From an uncultured Chlorobiaceae bacterium (GTDB lineage: Bacteria; Bacteroidota; Chlorobiia; Chlorobiales; Chlorobiaceae), in NCBI GenBank assembly GCA_903824045.1, contig CAIJVD010000006.1, positions 119,200 through 183,199 on the forward strand: a stretch of DNA of 64,000 bases. The letters are read 5' to 3'. Position 1 is the first letter of the stretch, and each line of letters opens with the position of its first letter. The notes beneath the pieces were generated by a model. It did no database searches, was not told the DNA's origin, and saw only the letters and a list, made by a program, of their open reading frames with translations. A program made the position numbers and the translations under genes. Below are positions 1 to 8,814 of the stretch, one piece after another.

Positions 1-337
1 CGGTGCTCATTGTGTTGTAGAAGCTTCTGGGCAGTTTCTGGAGATGGCGGTAGTAGTCGTTTTTCAGGTCGTACTCGATATAGCGCGAAGCCACAATGAT
101 GTTCTGGCGGACAAGGTAGAGGAAATAGCCGCTCAGGAGGGCGAAGAGAAAGTAGAGGCCGGTATAGCCAAGCACTGTTTGCAGTTCAAAGTGATGGTTC
201 ATGGTGTCGATGGCCAAGCCGATATATTTTGGGCCGATCACCGCAAAAAGGTTGGTCAGGATGACAAACAGAAACCCCGCAAGCAGATTTTTCCAGTACT
301 TGAAGAGGTAGGGTTTCAGGCTGAGTAAATTTTTCAT
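1..337 (-). CDS. ABC exporter, membrane-domain N-terminus (partial at left edge)
   Basis: The reverse strand reads MKNLLSLKPYLFKYWKNLL from an ATG at 337 and stays open to the window edge, about 112 residues. Two hydrophobic segments (about residues 18-38 and 55-75) and the stretch ending DYYRHLQKLPRSFYNT match the first part of the membrane domain of MsbA/MdlB-type ABC exporters, where the first intracellular loop carries this kind of LPxxFYN motif. The ATP-binding domain lies beyond the window, so substrate (lipid, peptide or drug) cannot be judged. An upstream in-frame ATG at 355 is followed by a stop within five codons, which fixes the start at 337. Confidence 0.8.
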   Translation of the reverse strand, partial: MKNLLSLKPYLFKYWKNLLAGFLFVILTNLFAVIGPKYIGLAIDTMNHHFELQTVLGYTGLYFLFALLSGYFLYLVRQNIIVASRYIEYDLKNDYYRHLQKLPRSFYNTMST

Positions 338-723
338 CCGTCATGGTTTATTCATGTAGCGGGGGTAATTTATGATATAAACATTACAACGCGAATTATA
401 ATGCCCTGTAAGAGCGCGGTTACCGTTGATCGTTTACGGGCAATCCTTTTCATCGCCGGCTGCTAACCGGTAGCGTTTTTGAAGCTCGATTCGTTTAAGC
501 TGTCAATACACAAGCTGCCAAAGAGAGCGTAACTCTTCGCAAGAAGAAACTCACCGGGATTTTTTTTGAGTGGATGGAAAAATACGTTATGGGTGGCGGA
601 CAAGGCAAAGCTGCCGCGTTTGACTTTTACGGGATTATTTATTAAAGTACGCTTAAAGCCTACCTAACTCGTTTTTTTTGCTTTGCCTGATCGCTTTTTC
701 GCAGTAATTTTACCATACGATAT
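338..723. other. 386-bp intergenic region without a recognised gene
   Basis: This AT-rich gap separates the divergent ABC exporter and hybrid kinase genes, so it should hold both promoters. I see no RNA gene. A frame on the plus strand stays open for about 46 codons up to a TAA at about 643-645 (ending AFDFYGIIY), but it has no clear start or ribosome site and matches no family I know. Confidence 0.5.
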
Positions 724-3168
724 ATGAGCAAAGCTTATCCGCCTTTCTTTCAGGATCCGCTTGTATCTCCGATTGACAGTTCAGTTTTTTCCCTCTTTGA
801 ATCTTTTCCCGAGCCGGTTTTTATTATGGATCCCACGGGGGTGATCCTTAAAGGGAATGCGGCTTTAGCTGCAAGGTTCAGCATGCGGCCAGAAGAGTGC
901 CTCGGCTCAAACGTATACGATCTGCTTTCAGGTGTTCTTCAAAAGCCCGAGATTGCAGAGTTGCGAAGGCAAAAGGCTCAAGAGGTACTGCAAACCGGGA
1001 AAGCGCATATTTTTGACGACAAGCATGATGGTCAAACATATCGTTCAACCGTTTTCCCGATTCGCTCCTCTGAAGGCCAGGTCACTCATCTCTTTGTTTT
1101 CGCTCAGGATATCACTGATATCGCTGATTTAGCCCAAAAAGCTCGGCTCTTTAACAAGAACATCATCACTGCTATTCCCGGCACCTTTTTTGTGCTTGAT
1201 GCAGACGGGAAGTTTATTGCATGGAACGATCGAATGCGAGAGATGAACTGCAGCAGGAGTGAGCCTGAGATGCTGGAGAGTTTTGTGACGGAGTCTGTCC
1301 ACCCGGATGATAGGGCTGGTTTGATCGGGCAGTTACAGGATGTCATGCATACTGGGCAGGAACAGGGCTGCGAATTCCGGGTTATGCTTCAAGAAAAAAA
1401 GGCAGAAAAGTGGTACCTGATTACCGTAAACAGAGTCATGCTTGGCGGCAATCTCTTTCTTATCGGTGTAGAGGTCGATATCACCGAGCGCAAGCAGAAT
1501 GACGGAATTGCAGCTTTTCGTACACAGCTTCTCAGCCAGGTTGCGGTCGAATCTGTTGAGAAATTGCTCCTCACAACGGTTAATGAGGCTGAACGACTGA
1601 CTCGAAGCCGTATAGGTGTTTGTCATATTATTGAGGGAGAGCTTGCTGCCTCTTCGATGCAGGTACTCTCAACGAATCTGCTTCGAAATATGAGAGAGCA
1701 TGCTGTTCCCGATGGTCATCCTCATCCTTCAATGCATAAGGGGACGTTCTGGGCTGAGGTCATAAGCGAGAAAAGCGCGGTCATCAATAACAACTGCAAC
1801 ACCGAGGCAGAGCGCACTTCTCGCCCGCATAATCACCCTGGTGTTCTGCGAAAGCTCGTAGTGCCGCTCATCCGCGATGAAAAAGTCATCGCAGTGATAG
1901 GGGTCGGAAACAAGCCTGAGGATTACGATGAGAATGACAGCCGTATCATCGCGCTGCTGGCCGATTTGGCATGGGATATTGTTGCCAAAAAGCATGCTGA
2001 AAATGAGCAGAAAAAGCTGTATGAGCAGTTACTGCACTCACAGAAAATGGAGATGGTCGGTCAACTCGCCGGCGGCATTGCCCACGACTTCAATAACATG
2101 CTTGCCATTATTCTCGGCCATGCGGAAATCGGCCTCGAAAAGGCAGACGCCGCGCATGCTGATCTTGAGGTCATCCTGAGAGCCGCCCACCGCTCAGCAG
2201 AGATTATCCGTCAATTGTTGAGTTTTGCCAGAAAACAGCAGATTTCACCCAAGGTCGTCACCCTGAACACGGTTATTACCGAGATCATTCCGATGCTGCG
2301 CCGATTGCTGGGAGAGCAGATAGCCATCGATTGGAAGCCGGATAATCTCAACCGGCAAGTGAAAATCGATCCGATGCAGGTCGGCCAGATTCTCGTCAAT
2401 CTTTGTGTCAACGCCCGGGATGCAATTGATGGTGATGGCGTTATCGCTATTGAAACCTCCCTGCACAGCGTGATCGACATCAAGAGCAATGATCAACAGC
2501 CTTGCACAACGCCGGGAGAGTACATCATGCTTGCAGTCACCGACAACGGAGAGGGCATCTGCGCCGACGTCCTGCCTCATATTTTTGAACCATTCTTCAC
2601 GACCAAGGAGGTGGGGAAAGGAACCGGGCTTGGTCTTTCGACCGTCTATGGTATAGCAAGGCAGAATCATGGGTTTGTCGACTGCCATAGCAAACCCGGA
2701 GGTGACACAGCAGTCAGAGTGTTTTTTCCGGCATTTGTAGAGAGGGTCAGCAAGATTCAAAAGGACCAGCTAAGCTTGCATCTCAATGATGGCAAGGGAA
2801 AAATACTCATCGTTGATGATGAACCCAATATCCTGTCGCTCTGCCAGTCAATACTTGAAAGAGCCGGCTTTACTGTCATCACTGCCTCTTCACCCAATGA
2901 AGCGATCCGCCTTGTCGAAGAATATACAGGCTCTGTTGAGCTGCTTCTGACCGATGTCGTCATCCCGGGCATGAATGGCGTTGAGCTCTCCAGAAAGCTT
3001 CAGTCACTAAATCCTGAGCTTAAAACACTCTTCATGTCTGCCTATACCCCCGACTATATTTCCCGGTTTGGAGGGATTAATGATAAAATATGCTTCTTGC
3101 AAAAGCCATTCACACCGGCAATGTTGGTAGACAAGATCCGCCCCATGCTTCCCTATCGCGCGGTGTAG
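724..3168 (+). CDS. Hybrid sensor histidine kinase (PAS-PAS-GAF-HisKA-HATPase-REC)
   Basis: A soluble 814-residue signalling kinase with no membrane segment. From the N-terminus it shows a PAS domain (about 20-140), a second PAS/PAC domain (about 145-260, ending in the VDITER motif), a GAF domain (about 265-430), the dimerisation/phosphoacceptor helix with GGIAHDFNN (His454), an HATPase domain with DNGEG and GTGLGLSTVYG, and a C-terminal receiver domain with LLLTDVVIPGMNG (Asp744). This is the NtrB-like hybrid class that passes phosphate internally and usually on to a phosphotransfer or receiver partner. No partner is adjacent. Its receiver is strikingly similar to the orphan receiver at 28360-28767. 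It lies upstream of a MerR-type gene and converges on fmoA, so a light or redox input is possible but unproven. Confidence 0.92.
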   Translation: MSKAYPPFFQDPLVSPIDSSVFSLFESFPEPVFIMDPTGVILKGNAALAARFSMRPEECLGSNVYDLLSGVLQKPEIAELRRQKAQEVLQTGKAHIFDDKHDGQTYRSTVFPIRSSEGQVTHLFVFAQDITDIADLAQKARLFNKNIITAIPGTFFVLDADGKFIAWNDRMREMNCSRSEPEMLESFVTESVHPDDRAGLIGQLQDVMHTGQEQGCEFRVMLQEKKAEKWYLITVNRVMLGGNLFLIGVEVDITERKQNDGIAAFRTQLLSQVAVESVEKLLLTTVNEAERLTRSRIGVCHIIEGELAASSMQVLSTNLLRNMREHAVPDGHPHPSMHKGTFWAEVISEKSAVINNNCNTEAERTSRPHNHPGVLRKLVVPLIRDEKVIAVIGVGNKPEDYDENDSRIIALLADLAWDIVAKKHAENEQKKLYEQLLHSQKMEMVGQLAGGIAHDFNNMLAIILGHAEIGLEKADAAHADLEVILRAAHRSAEIIRQLLSFARKQQISPKVVTLNTVITEIIPMLRRLLGEQIAIDWKPDNLNRQVKIDPMQVGQILVNLCVNARDAIDGDGVIAIETSLHSVIDIKSNDQQPCTTPGEYIMLAVTDNGEGICADVLPHIFEPFFTTKEVGKGTGLGLSTVYGIARQNHGFVDCHSKPGGDTAVRVFFPAFVERVSKIQKDQLSLHLNDGKGKILIVDDEPNILSLCQSILERAGFTVITASSPNEAIRLVEEYTGSVELLLTDVVIPGMNGVELSRKLQSLNPELKTLFMSAYTPDYISRFGGINDKICFLQKPFTPAMLVDKIRPMLPYRAV

Positions 3169-3358
3169 ATGGCACTCTGAGCGCGTTGTTGCGCGATGAG
3201 CGGCGGCATCGCAACGTTGGAATTCTCCGTGAGAGCGGTACATTACCCTATATGATTCTACGACGCGCCTTCTGCCCTATTTGTGCCTTTATTGGATAAG
3301 TTGATTTTAGAAGGTTACTTAAGGCGCTAATCTCCGGATTTCACCACTACCACCGTCT

Positions 3359-3760
3359 ATGGCATTCGATTCAAACAGGAACTACTACTCCATTGGCGAA
3401 GTGAGCAGGATCGCCGGGGTACCTTCCTATCTTCTCAGGTACTGGGAGAGCTTTTTCAACGAGCTTGCACCGGCAAGGGATACACGGGGAAATCGCCGCT
3501 ACACCAACCGCGATATCGCCATGGTGCTCAATATCAAGGAGCTCGTCCATGAGCAGGGCTACAAGCTTGGAAAGGCCAGTGAGCTGGTGAAGGGCGCGGT
3601 GCGCAGCACAGCGGAGGATCGAAAGACATCAGAGCTTCTCAAGCTGCAGAAGCAGATCGGCCAGGAGAAGAAGCGCGGAACGGTAATTTCGGAACGAAGG
3701 ATGCAGCTCCTTAAAGAGATAAAAGGGGAGGTGGAGGATATACTGCAGATGCTTGGGTAG
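3359..3760 (+). CDS. MerR-family transcriptional regulator
   Basis: A 133-residue DNA-binding protein. Residues about 9-80 form the MerR winged helix: YYSIGEVSRIAGVPSYLLRY is the recognition helix region, followed by the wing RGNRRYTNRDIAMVLNIKEL and the EQGYKLGKASELV helix. The rest is a charged helical tail (about 85-133) that probably makes the dimer coiled coil. There is no C-terminal effector domain and no cysteine pattern for metal binding, so the signal is unknown. The gene follows the hybrid kinase by 190 bp and is separated from convergent fmoA by a two-way terminator. Single-domain MerR proteins with an HTH plus short coiled coil are common in Chlorobi and Bacteroidetes. Confidence 0.88.
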   Translation: MAFDSNRNYYSIGEVSRIAGVPSYLLRYWESFFNELAPARDTRGNRRYTNRDIAMVLNIKELVHEQGYKLGKASELVKGAVRSTAEDRKTSELLKLQKQIGQEKKRGTVISERRMQLLKEIKGEVEDILQMLG

Positions 3761-3781
3761 CGATATGCAATTGATAGCAGA

Positions 3782-3820
3782 GAAAACAAAAAACCGGCGT
3801 TCAGCCGGTTTTCTGTTTTA
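3782..3820. terminator. Bidirectional terminator between the MerR gene and fmoA
   Basis: The arms AAAACCGGC (3790-3798) and GCCGGTTTT (3804-3812) pair across the loop GTTCA. The hairpin is flanked by an A-run on the left and T-rich sequence on the right, so it can stop transcription from both sides. Confidence 0.85.
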
Positions 3821-3835
3821 AAAGAGATGTTGCGC

Positions 3836-4936
3836 TTACTGAGCGTAGAGCACTTCGAACTGACCCGTGCCGCCTTTGCAGACATGCTCGACCCAGCGTG
3901 CATAAGCTCCACCGCCCCAGCGATACTCCTCAAGATTCTGTGAACGGAACTGAGGTGCTGCATAGCGAACCTTGTAGCCCTTTGGCAGAACGATTTTCAG
4001 CTGGGTGTCCACAGTGAAGTCGTTCGACTTTCCAACCATGCCATGGTGTACAAGCGGGATGAGCGGGTGGTTCAGGATTCTGCGGAGACCGCCGCCTGCA
4101 TCAACCGATACGCCAGGGAAGTCGCCGTCAACCTTGACCTCAATGCCCTGTGAATCGGAGCGGAAGCCTGCTTCGACCGATGCTGGTCTGTTGAGCTTGT
4201 CTGCCGGGAAGAGTTCTGCCCAGCGAGCGATCGAATCAACGATACCCGATCCGCCGTGTGAGAAACGCCATCTTGTGACGCCGACAGGGCCTTTTGCACC
4301 GCTCTCGGTGCCGATGCTGTTTACTTCAACCCTTGAGATGCTCTGGCCGCCTTCGTTAAGCGCGGTAAAGGCAGGTCCGATAAACCAGAAGTCACGGATC
4401 CAGTCATTAAAAGCGCCGTTGGTCTGCATGGAGCGCATGGTGCCTTCCCAGGTGTCGATAAGATCGTTGTTGTCGAGGGGCACCTTCATGATGATGTCAT
4501 GGAACTGGCGACCCTGCATGTAAATGGGATTCGGAACATTTCTGCGGACTGCGTCGGAGCGATAGTAGAAGAGGTTGACGACAGATCCTTCGAAGGAGAA
4601 AGAGTGGGAGAAGTCGCCGACTGATACGGTACCTTCGCCGACAGCGATTCTTCTTTCCTTGGTCTCATTGGCGATGTCAGCCTCGATAACCAGTTTGCTT
4701 TTTGTGCTGTCAACAATCGACTCGATGACGGCCGACATCCTGACGAAACCCTTGGCGGGATCGAGAGGCTTTACATCAATCTTGATGTTACAGTCTGCCG
4801 GCAGCAGCGGAAGTGCAGGCGGCACGTTTACTTTTGCGCGGCATTTTACCTTGCCCCAGGAGCTTGAACCGCCCTCAAGTACGATTTCGTAATCGGAGTG
4901 TGCGGTGGTGGTGTCTTTTGTGCCGAAAAGAGCCAT
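3836..4936 (-). CDS. fmoA: Fenna-Matthews-Olson bacteriochlorophyll a protein
   Basis: This is the water-soluble antenna that passes excitation energy from the chlorosome baseplate to the reaction centre. It is 366 residues, the length of the Chlorobaculum tepidum protein, and matches that family from end to end (MALFGTKDTTTAHSDYEIVL to the C-terminal GTGQFEVLYAQ). The histidines known to ligate bacteriochlorophyll magnesium are present at 111, 146, 290, 297 and 298 of this translation. There is no signal peptide, as expected for a protein on the cytoplasmic face of the membrane. A strong ribosome site (AAGGAGA) sits just before the ATG, in line with high expression. The gene is monocistronic, with a terminator right after the stop and a divergent promoter region shared with lnt. 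Confidence 0.98.
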   Translation of the reverse strand: MALFGTKDTTTAHSDYEIVLEGGSSSWGKVKCRAKVNVPPALPLLPADCNIKIDVKPLDPAKGFVRMSAVIESIVDSTKSKLVIEADIANETKERRIAVGEGTVSVGDFSHSFSFEGSVVNLFYYRSDAVRRNVPNPIYMQGRQFHDIIMKVPLDNNDLIDTWEGTMRSMQTNGAFNDWIRDFWFIGPAFTALNEGGQSISRVEVNSIGTESGAKGPVGVTRWRFSHGGSGIVDSIARWAELFPADKLNRPASVEAGFRSDSQGIEVKVDGDFPGVSVDAGGGLRRILNHPLIPLVHHGMVGKSNDFTVDTQLKIVLPKGYKVRYAAPQFRSQNLEEYRWGGGAYARWVEHVCKGGTGQFEVLYAQ

Positions 4937-5004
4937 AGTGATTTCTCCTTTTTCTAATGGCGTTGAAATTGGATATTTTCAGGAAGTCGCCTACAAGTTC
5001 ATTC

Positions 5005-5018
5005 CTGTTAAATAACAG
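5005..5018. promoter_or_regulatory. 14-nt palindrome in the fmoA-lnt divergent region
   Basis: CTGTTAAATAACAG is a perfect inverted repeat (6-bp arms, 2-nt centre) about 69 bp upstream of the fmoA start, in an AT-rich 154-bp region between two divergent genes. It could be an operator or part of the fmoA leader. No regulator can be named. Confidence 0.3.
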
Positions 5019-5090
5019 CTTGTCATAAATTTAAAGAATAATAATCAATAAATAAAGCAAAATATCACTCTGCAATCCTTTCATCGCCAG

Positions 5091-6728
5091 ATGCCTTCAC
5101 TATCCTCCGCAGTCGATCGGCTGACCGGTTCCCGTTATGCGCCGTCGCTTCTCTCCGGCCTTCTTCTCGGCATTTCGTTTCCCTCTTACCCCTTTATTCG
5201 TCTTGAGCTTCTTGCATGGATAGCGCTTGTGCCCATGCTTCTCGCCTTCCGAAGCGAGATGCGCCCCGCAGAGTTTTTCAGGCGCACCTGGCTCTCGATG
5301 CTGCTCTTTTGCAGTATTGCCTTGTGGTGGGTCTCGCTTGCAACCTTTCCTGGCGGGGTTATGACCATTCTCTGGCAGTCGCTCTCGATGATTGTACCGC
5401 TTCTCTTTTTTTATGCGATCCGCCGACAGGCCGGTTACCGCTTTGCCCTTTTTTCTCTTCCCTTCATCTGGGTTGCATGGGAGTGGGCCTACATGCAGCA
5501 GGATCTGTCGCTCGGATGGCTGACCCTCGGCAACTCGCAGGCTAACCTTTCTGCGATGATCCAGTACGCCGATGTTGCAGGTGTCTGGGGGGTAAGCTTT
5601 TGGCTTGTCAGCTTCAATGTGCTCGCCGTTCTCGCCATCACCGGAAGCCGACAGGACAGGGTTAGGGTGGCTGTGGTAATGGCGCTTATGATTGCCGCGC
5701 CTCTTTTTTACGGGGTGGTGATCTTTCAGGGAGGGAGTCCACTGCCTCCGGGCGGTCAGCAGCAGCTTCGCGTTACGCTTGTGCAGCCCGATATCGACCC
5801 GCATGAAAAATGGGGCAGAAATAATAATAGCTCCATCATGGAGCGCTACCGTCGCCTTACCACCCGGGCGGTTCGCCAGGAGAGGCCTGAACTCATTCTC
5901 TGGCCCGAAACTGCAATCCCGTTCTATATTCTCGATGTACCCTATGCCGATGAGCTGGCTTCGCTGCGCCAGTCGCTGCGACTGTGGAACACGCCACTTC
6001 TGACCGGCTTTTCGGACATCGTCCGCTATCCCGCTGCCGCGCCAACTTCCGCTGGAAATCCCGGAAAGTATGACTCCATGCGCATGCAGCCTTTCGAGAC
6101 TTACAACGCCTCTATGCTGCTCATGCCGGGCAGCGGAGCACCCCAGATCTACCGCAAAATGCGTCTTGTTCCCTTCGCCGAAAGGGTGCCCTATGTCGAC
6201 TATCTACCCTGGCTTGGTACCTTCAATCTCTCGCTTGCGGGTATCAGCAGCTGGGGGAAGGGGAGCGAGAGCTCGGTCATGGAACTTCGCTCTTCGCGCA
6301 ACGGCCGTGTGGTTACGGCCAATATCATCTGTTACGAGTCGATTTTTCCCGGTCTCGTCACGGAGTTTGTCCGCAAAGGGGCGCGATTCCTGACGCTTGT
6401 GACTAATGACGGGTGGTATGCAATGTCCTACGGCCCCTACCAGCATCTTGCCATCGCCAGGTTCCGCTGCATCGAGAACCGCCGGGCGATGGCACGCTGC
6501 GCCAATACCGGCATCACCGCTTTTATCGACAAATTCGGTCGTATCTCTGCTGAAATCCCCTGGTGGCAGGAGGGCACGCTTACGGCTGAGGTGCCACTGG
6601 AAAGTCACCTGACCTTCTATACCCGAAACCCCGACCTGCTTCCCAAAGCCGCCTCGGTAATCTCGATGCTGCTCTTTGCGGGAGCCTTTCTGAAAAGAGG
6701 GAAAAAAGCTACAGCCCGTAGGCCTTGA
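5091..6728 (+). CDS. lnt: Apolipoprotein N-acyltransferase
   Basis: This inner-membrane enzyme adds the third fatty acyl chain to the N-terminal cysteine of lipoproteins, the last step before Lol sorting. The 545-residue protein has an N-terminal block of about six to seven membrane helices (1-210) and a periplasmic nitrilase domain with the catalytic triad visible as Glu273 (LWPETAIPF), Lys356 (RKMRLVPF) and Cys414 (ICYESIFP). The conserved LVTNDGW and RCIENRRAMARCANTG stretches follow. A final membrane helix lies near 520-538. Its 3' end overlaps the converging sigma-54 activator by 20 bp. Confidence 0.95.
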   Translation: MPSLSSAVDRLTGSRYAPSLLSGLLLGISFPSYPFIRLELLAWIALVPMLLAFRSEMRPAEFFRRTWLSMLLFCSIALWWVSLATFPGGVMTILWQSLSMIVPLLFFYAIRRQAGYRFALFSLPFIWVAWEWAYMQQDLSLGWLTLGNSQANLSAMIQYADVAGVWGVSFWLVSFNVLAVLAITGSRQDRVRVAVVMALMIAAPLFYGVVIFQGGSPLPPGGQQQLRVTLVQPDIDPHEKWGRNNNSSIMERYRRLTTRAVRQERPELILWPETAIPFYILDVPYADELASLRQSLRLWNTPLLTGFSDIVRYPAAAPTSAGNPGKYDSMRMQPFETYNASMLLMPGSGAPQIYRKMRLVPFAERVPYVDYLPWLGTFNLSLAGISSWGKGSESSVMELRSSRNGRVVTANIICYESIFPGLVTEFVRKGARFLTLVTNDGWYAMSYGPYQHLAIARFRCIENRRAMARCANTGITAFIDKFGRISAEIPWWQEGTLTAEVPLESHLTFYTRNPDLLPKAASVISMLLFAGAFLKRGKKATARRP

Positions 6729-7845
6729 TTTTGCGGTAGAGGGTTCGTTCGGTGATGCCCAGCGCACTGGCGGTTTTGCGCTTGTTGCCCAGGCAGCTCG
6801 CCAGCGCCTCAGCTATCGAGCGCTTTTCAATCTCGTCGAGTGGCAACGGCGTGTCGGGCTTTGGTTCTTCAACCGCCTGAAGAGGAGATGGGTCGGGCAG
6901 AAGCATCGGGGTAAGGGGCCTGGACTGTATCAGATGCTGGAGAAGCTGGCGGATCTCGCCAATCTCCTGGCGAAGCTGGATCATTCCGCTGTAGATTGCA
7001 TGCAGTTCATTTTTCTCCGAGCGTACAGGGTCGTGGATCAGGCTCTTGTAGCGGCTTCGCTGAACCAGATGTTTTTCGAGAAGTTCCGGCGTGATGTAGT
7101 TGCCCTTTTCAAGCACCAGCACCGATTCAATAAGATTCCTCAACTCCCTGACGTTGCCCGGCCAGGGGTAGCGCATGAGCACCTCTGCCGCATCCGGGCT
7201 GAACCCCTCAAAGGCGATTTTGTGCTTGGTTTCAAATTCATGGACGAAATTTTCGGTCAGCAGGAGTACGTCGCGTCCTCGTTCCCTCAGTGGGGGAATC
7301 TGCAGCTCAACACTTCTGAGGCGGTAGAAGAGGTCCTCACGGAAGTTTTTTTCCGCAACGGCCTGGTTCATGTTCTTGTTGGTGGCGGCAATGATGCGTG
7401 CGTCGGAGTAGATGGTCTCTGAAGATCCGACCCTCTGGAACTCACCGGTTTCGATGACGCGCAGGAATTTCACCTGCGTCTCAAGAGGCATTTCGCCAAT
7501 CTCGTCAAGGAAAATCGTCCCCCTGTCCGCACTTTCGAAGTAGCCCTTCCGGCTCTGTACTGCGCCGGTAAAGGCGCCCTTTTCATGGCCGAAAAGCTCA
7601 GCTTCAAGGATGCCGGCAGGGATGGCTCCACAATTTACGGGAATGAAACTTCCTCCACTCCGGCGACTGTGGTTGTGCAGGAAACGGGCCAGCACCTCCT
7701 TTCCCGAGCCGGTCTCGCCAATGATCAGCACGGTGATATCGGTATCGGCCACCTTCAGGGCAAGCTGCTTGAGCTGGGAGATCAGCGGCGATTGTCCGTC
7801 GATGGATATCTCACGTTTCATTGGGGTGTTGCTCATTCTTTTCAA
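6709..7845 (-). CDS. Sigma-54-dependent transcriptional activator without sensor domain
   Basis: An enhancer-binding ATPase that opens promoters bound by RpoN holoenzyme. It shows Walker A IIGETGSGKE (about 41-50), the sigma-54 contact loop GAFTGA (about 90-95), Walker B IFLDEIGEMP, the arginine finger region FREDLFYRLR, and a C-terminal Fis-type helix-turn-helix (NKRKTASALGITERTLYRKI). The N-terminus begins almost directly at the AAA+ domain, so there is no receiver, GAF or PAS module, as in PspF. Control must then come from a partner or from expression. A TTG start at 7845 has a well-spaced GGGGG ribosome site; ATG at 7836 is the alternative. It follows the SPOR gene by 13 bp, so the two are probably cotranscribed. 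Confidence 0.93.
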   Translation of the reverse strand: MKRMSNTPMKREISIDGQSPLISQLKQLALKVADTDITVLIIGETGSGKEVLARFLHNHSRRSGGSFIPVNCGAIPAGILEAELFGHEKGAFTGAVQSRKGYFESADRGTIFLDEIGEMPLETQVKFLRVIETGEFQRVGSSETIYSDARIIAATNKNMNQAVAEKNFREDLFYRLRSVELQIPPLRERGRDVLLLTENFVHEFETKHKIAFEGFSPDAAEVLMRYPWPGNVRELRNLIESVLVLEKGNYITPELLEKHLVQRSRYKSLIHDPVRSEKNELHAIYSGMIQLRQEIGEIRQLLQHLIQSRPLTPMLLPDPSPLQAVEEPKPDTPLPLDEIEKRSIAEALASCLGNKRKTASALGITERTLYRKIKAYGL

Positions 7846-7858
7846 CAGATTGGCCCCC

Positions 7859-8674
7859 TTACCTTGCCGGTACGGCTATTGCCTTGAAGGGCAGCGCTCG
7901 GCCGGCCTCCTCGGCCTCCTTTTTCGAGAGATAGCTTTTCTTCAGACGGACCTTGTATGCCGCGCCATCCTTGACAACCTCTGCCGGCGCACTTCCGGAG
8001 ATCTTTGCTACAAAAGCATCCGCATTCTCCCTGCTTGAGAAGCTTCCAGCCTGAAGCAGAAAACTTCCCGCCTCCGGAGCGCGCTTCTCTTTTTTCGGTG
8101 CAGCCTCAGCCGGTTTGGCGGCTTTTATTCTGATTGAGGCCTCTTTTTTTGTTGTGTCCCGGGTGATGCCCCCGGCAGGCTTGGTTGCCGTCTTTTTGCT
8201 TGCCGGCAGCGCCGCAGCTTTCAGCGATGTGTCCTGAGAGGCAGGGGCAACAGGCTTTACTGCCGCTGGAAGCAGCGGGGTATGAGTTGTTGTGTCGGGA
8301 GGCACCGGAGCGGCCTTCGGGAGGGGTTTTGGCCGAGAGCTGTGCTGGCCCAAAACAAGGTCGTACGCTTCGAGACGCGAGCTGCTGAGCTTGTCGATTG
8401 CCGGATCGGGATACTCCCGCAACTGTTTCCTGTAGAGATTTACCGCCTGCGGGCCGTCCTCTGAAAGAAGGGCCTCGATAACCATTTTTTCCGACGGTCT
8501 GGTGACTTTTTGGCGAATATTTTCTAACAAATAAACCTTATCTTCATCCACATACTGCCGTATCTCTTGAGCGTAGGAGGTATCCTCCGATGCAAGCGAG
8601 AGCGCGGGGCGGAAGAGAAGGGATGAGAGTGCGATACAGAGCAGCGTACTGTTGTTGCGAAGGCTCAATTTCAT
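7859..8674 (-). CDS. Exported SPOR-domain protein
   Basis: The 271-residue protein has a signal peptide (hydrophobic 9-27, cleavage probably near LSLASE), a helical part to about 110, a low-complexity Pro/Ala/Lys/Thr linker (about 113-198), and a C-terminal SPOR domain (about 200-271: FLLQAGSFSSRENADAFVAK followed by the YKVRL strand). SPOR domains bind denuded septal peptidoglycan, so a role in cell division or envelope remodelling is likely. The gene lies just upstream of, and on the same strand as, the sigma-54 activator. Confidence 0.85.
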   Translation of the reverse strand: MKLSLRNNSTLLCIALSSLLFRPALSLASEDTSYAQEIRQYVDEDKVYLLENIRQKVTRPSEKMVIEALLSEDGPQAVNLYRKQLREYPDPAIDKLSSSRLEAYDLVLGQHSSRPKPLPKAAPVPPDTTTHTPLLPAAVKPVAPASQDTSLKAAALPASKKTATKPAGGITRDTTKKEASIRIKAAKPAEAAPKKEKRAPEAGSFLLQAGSFSSRENADAFVAKISGSAPAEVVKDGAAYKVRLKKSYLSKKEAEEAGRALPFKAIAVPAR

Positions 8675-8814
8675 TGGTCCTGGTTTGATTCTCTGCGGTT
8701 CTCACCGCGGTACTTTATCACTGAATATGCCAAATTTTTTCATATAACGGGAATCTCCCCCGATAGCGGCCAGAGTCCGTTTGCTCCGCGATCCCCCGAA
8801 ACCAGAAGTGCTTT

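Noticed and set aside
338..723. Open frame of about 46 codons ending in AFDFYGIIY
   Set aside because: No start codon with a ribosome site and no homologue I can name; kept only as a note on the intergenic region.
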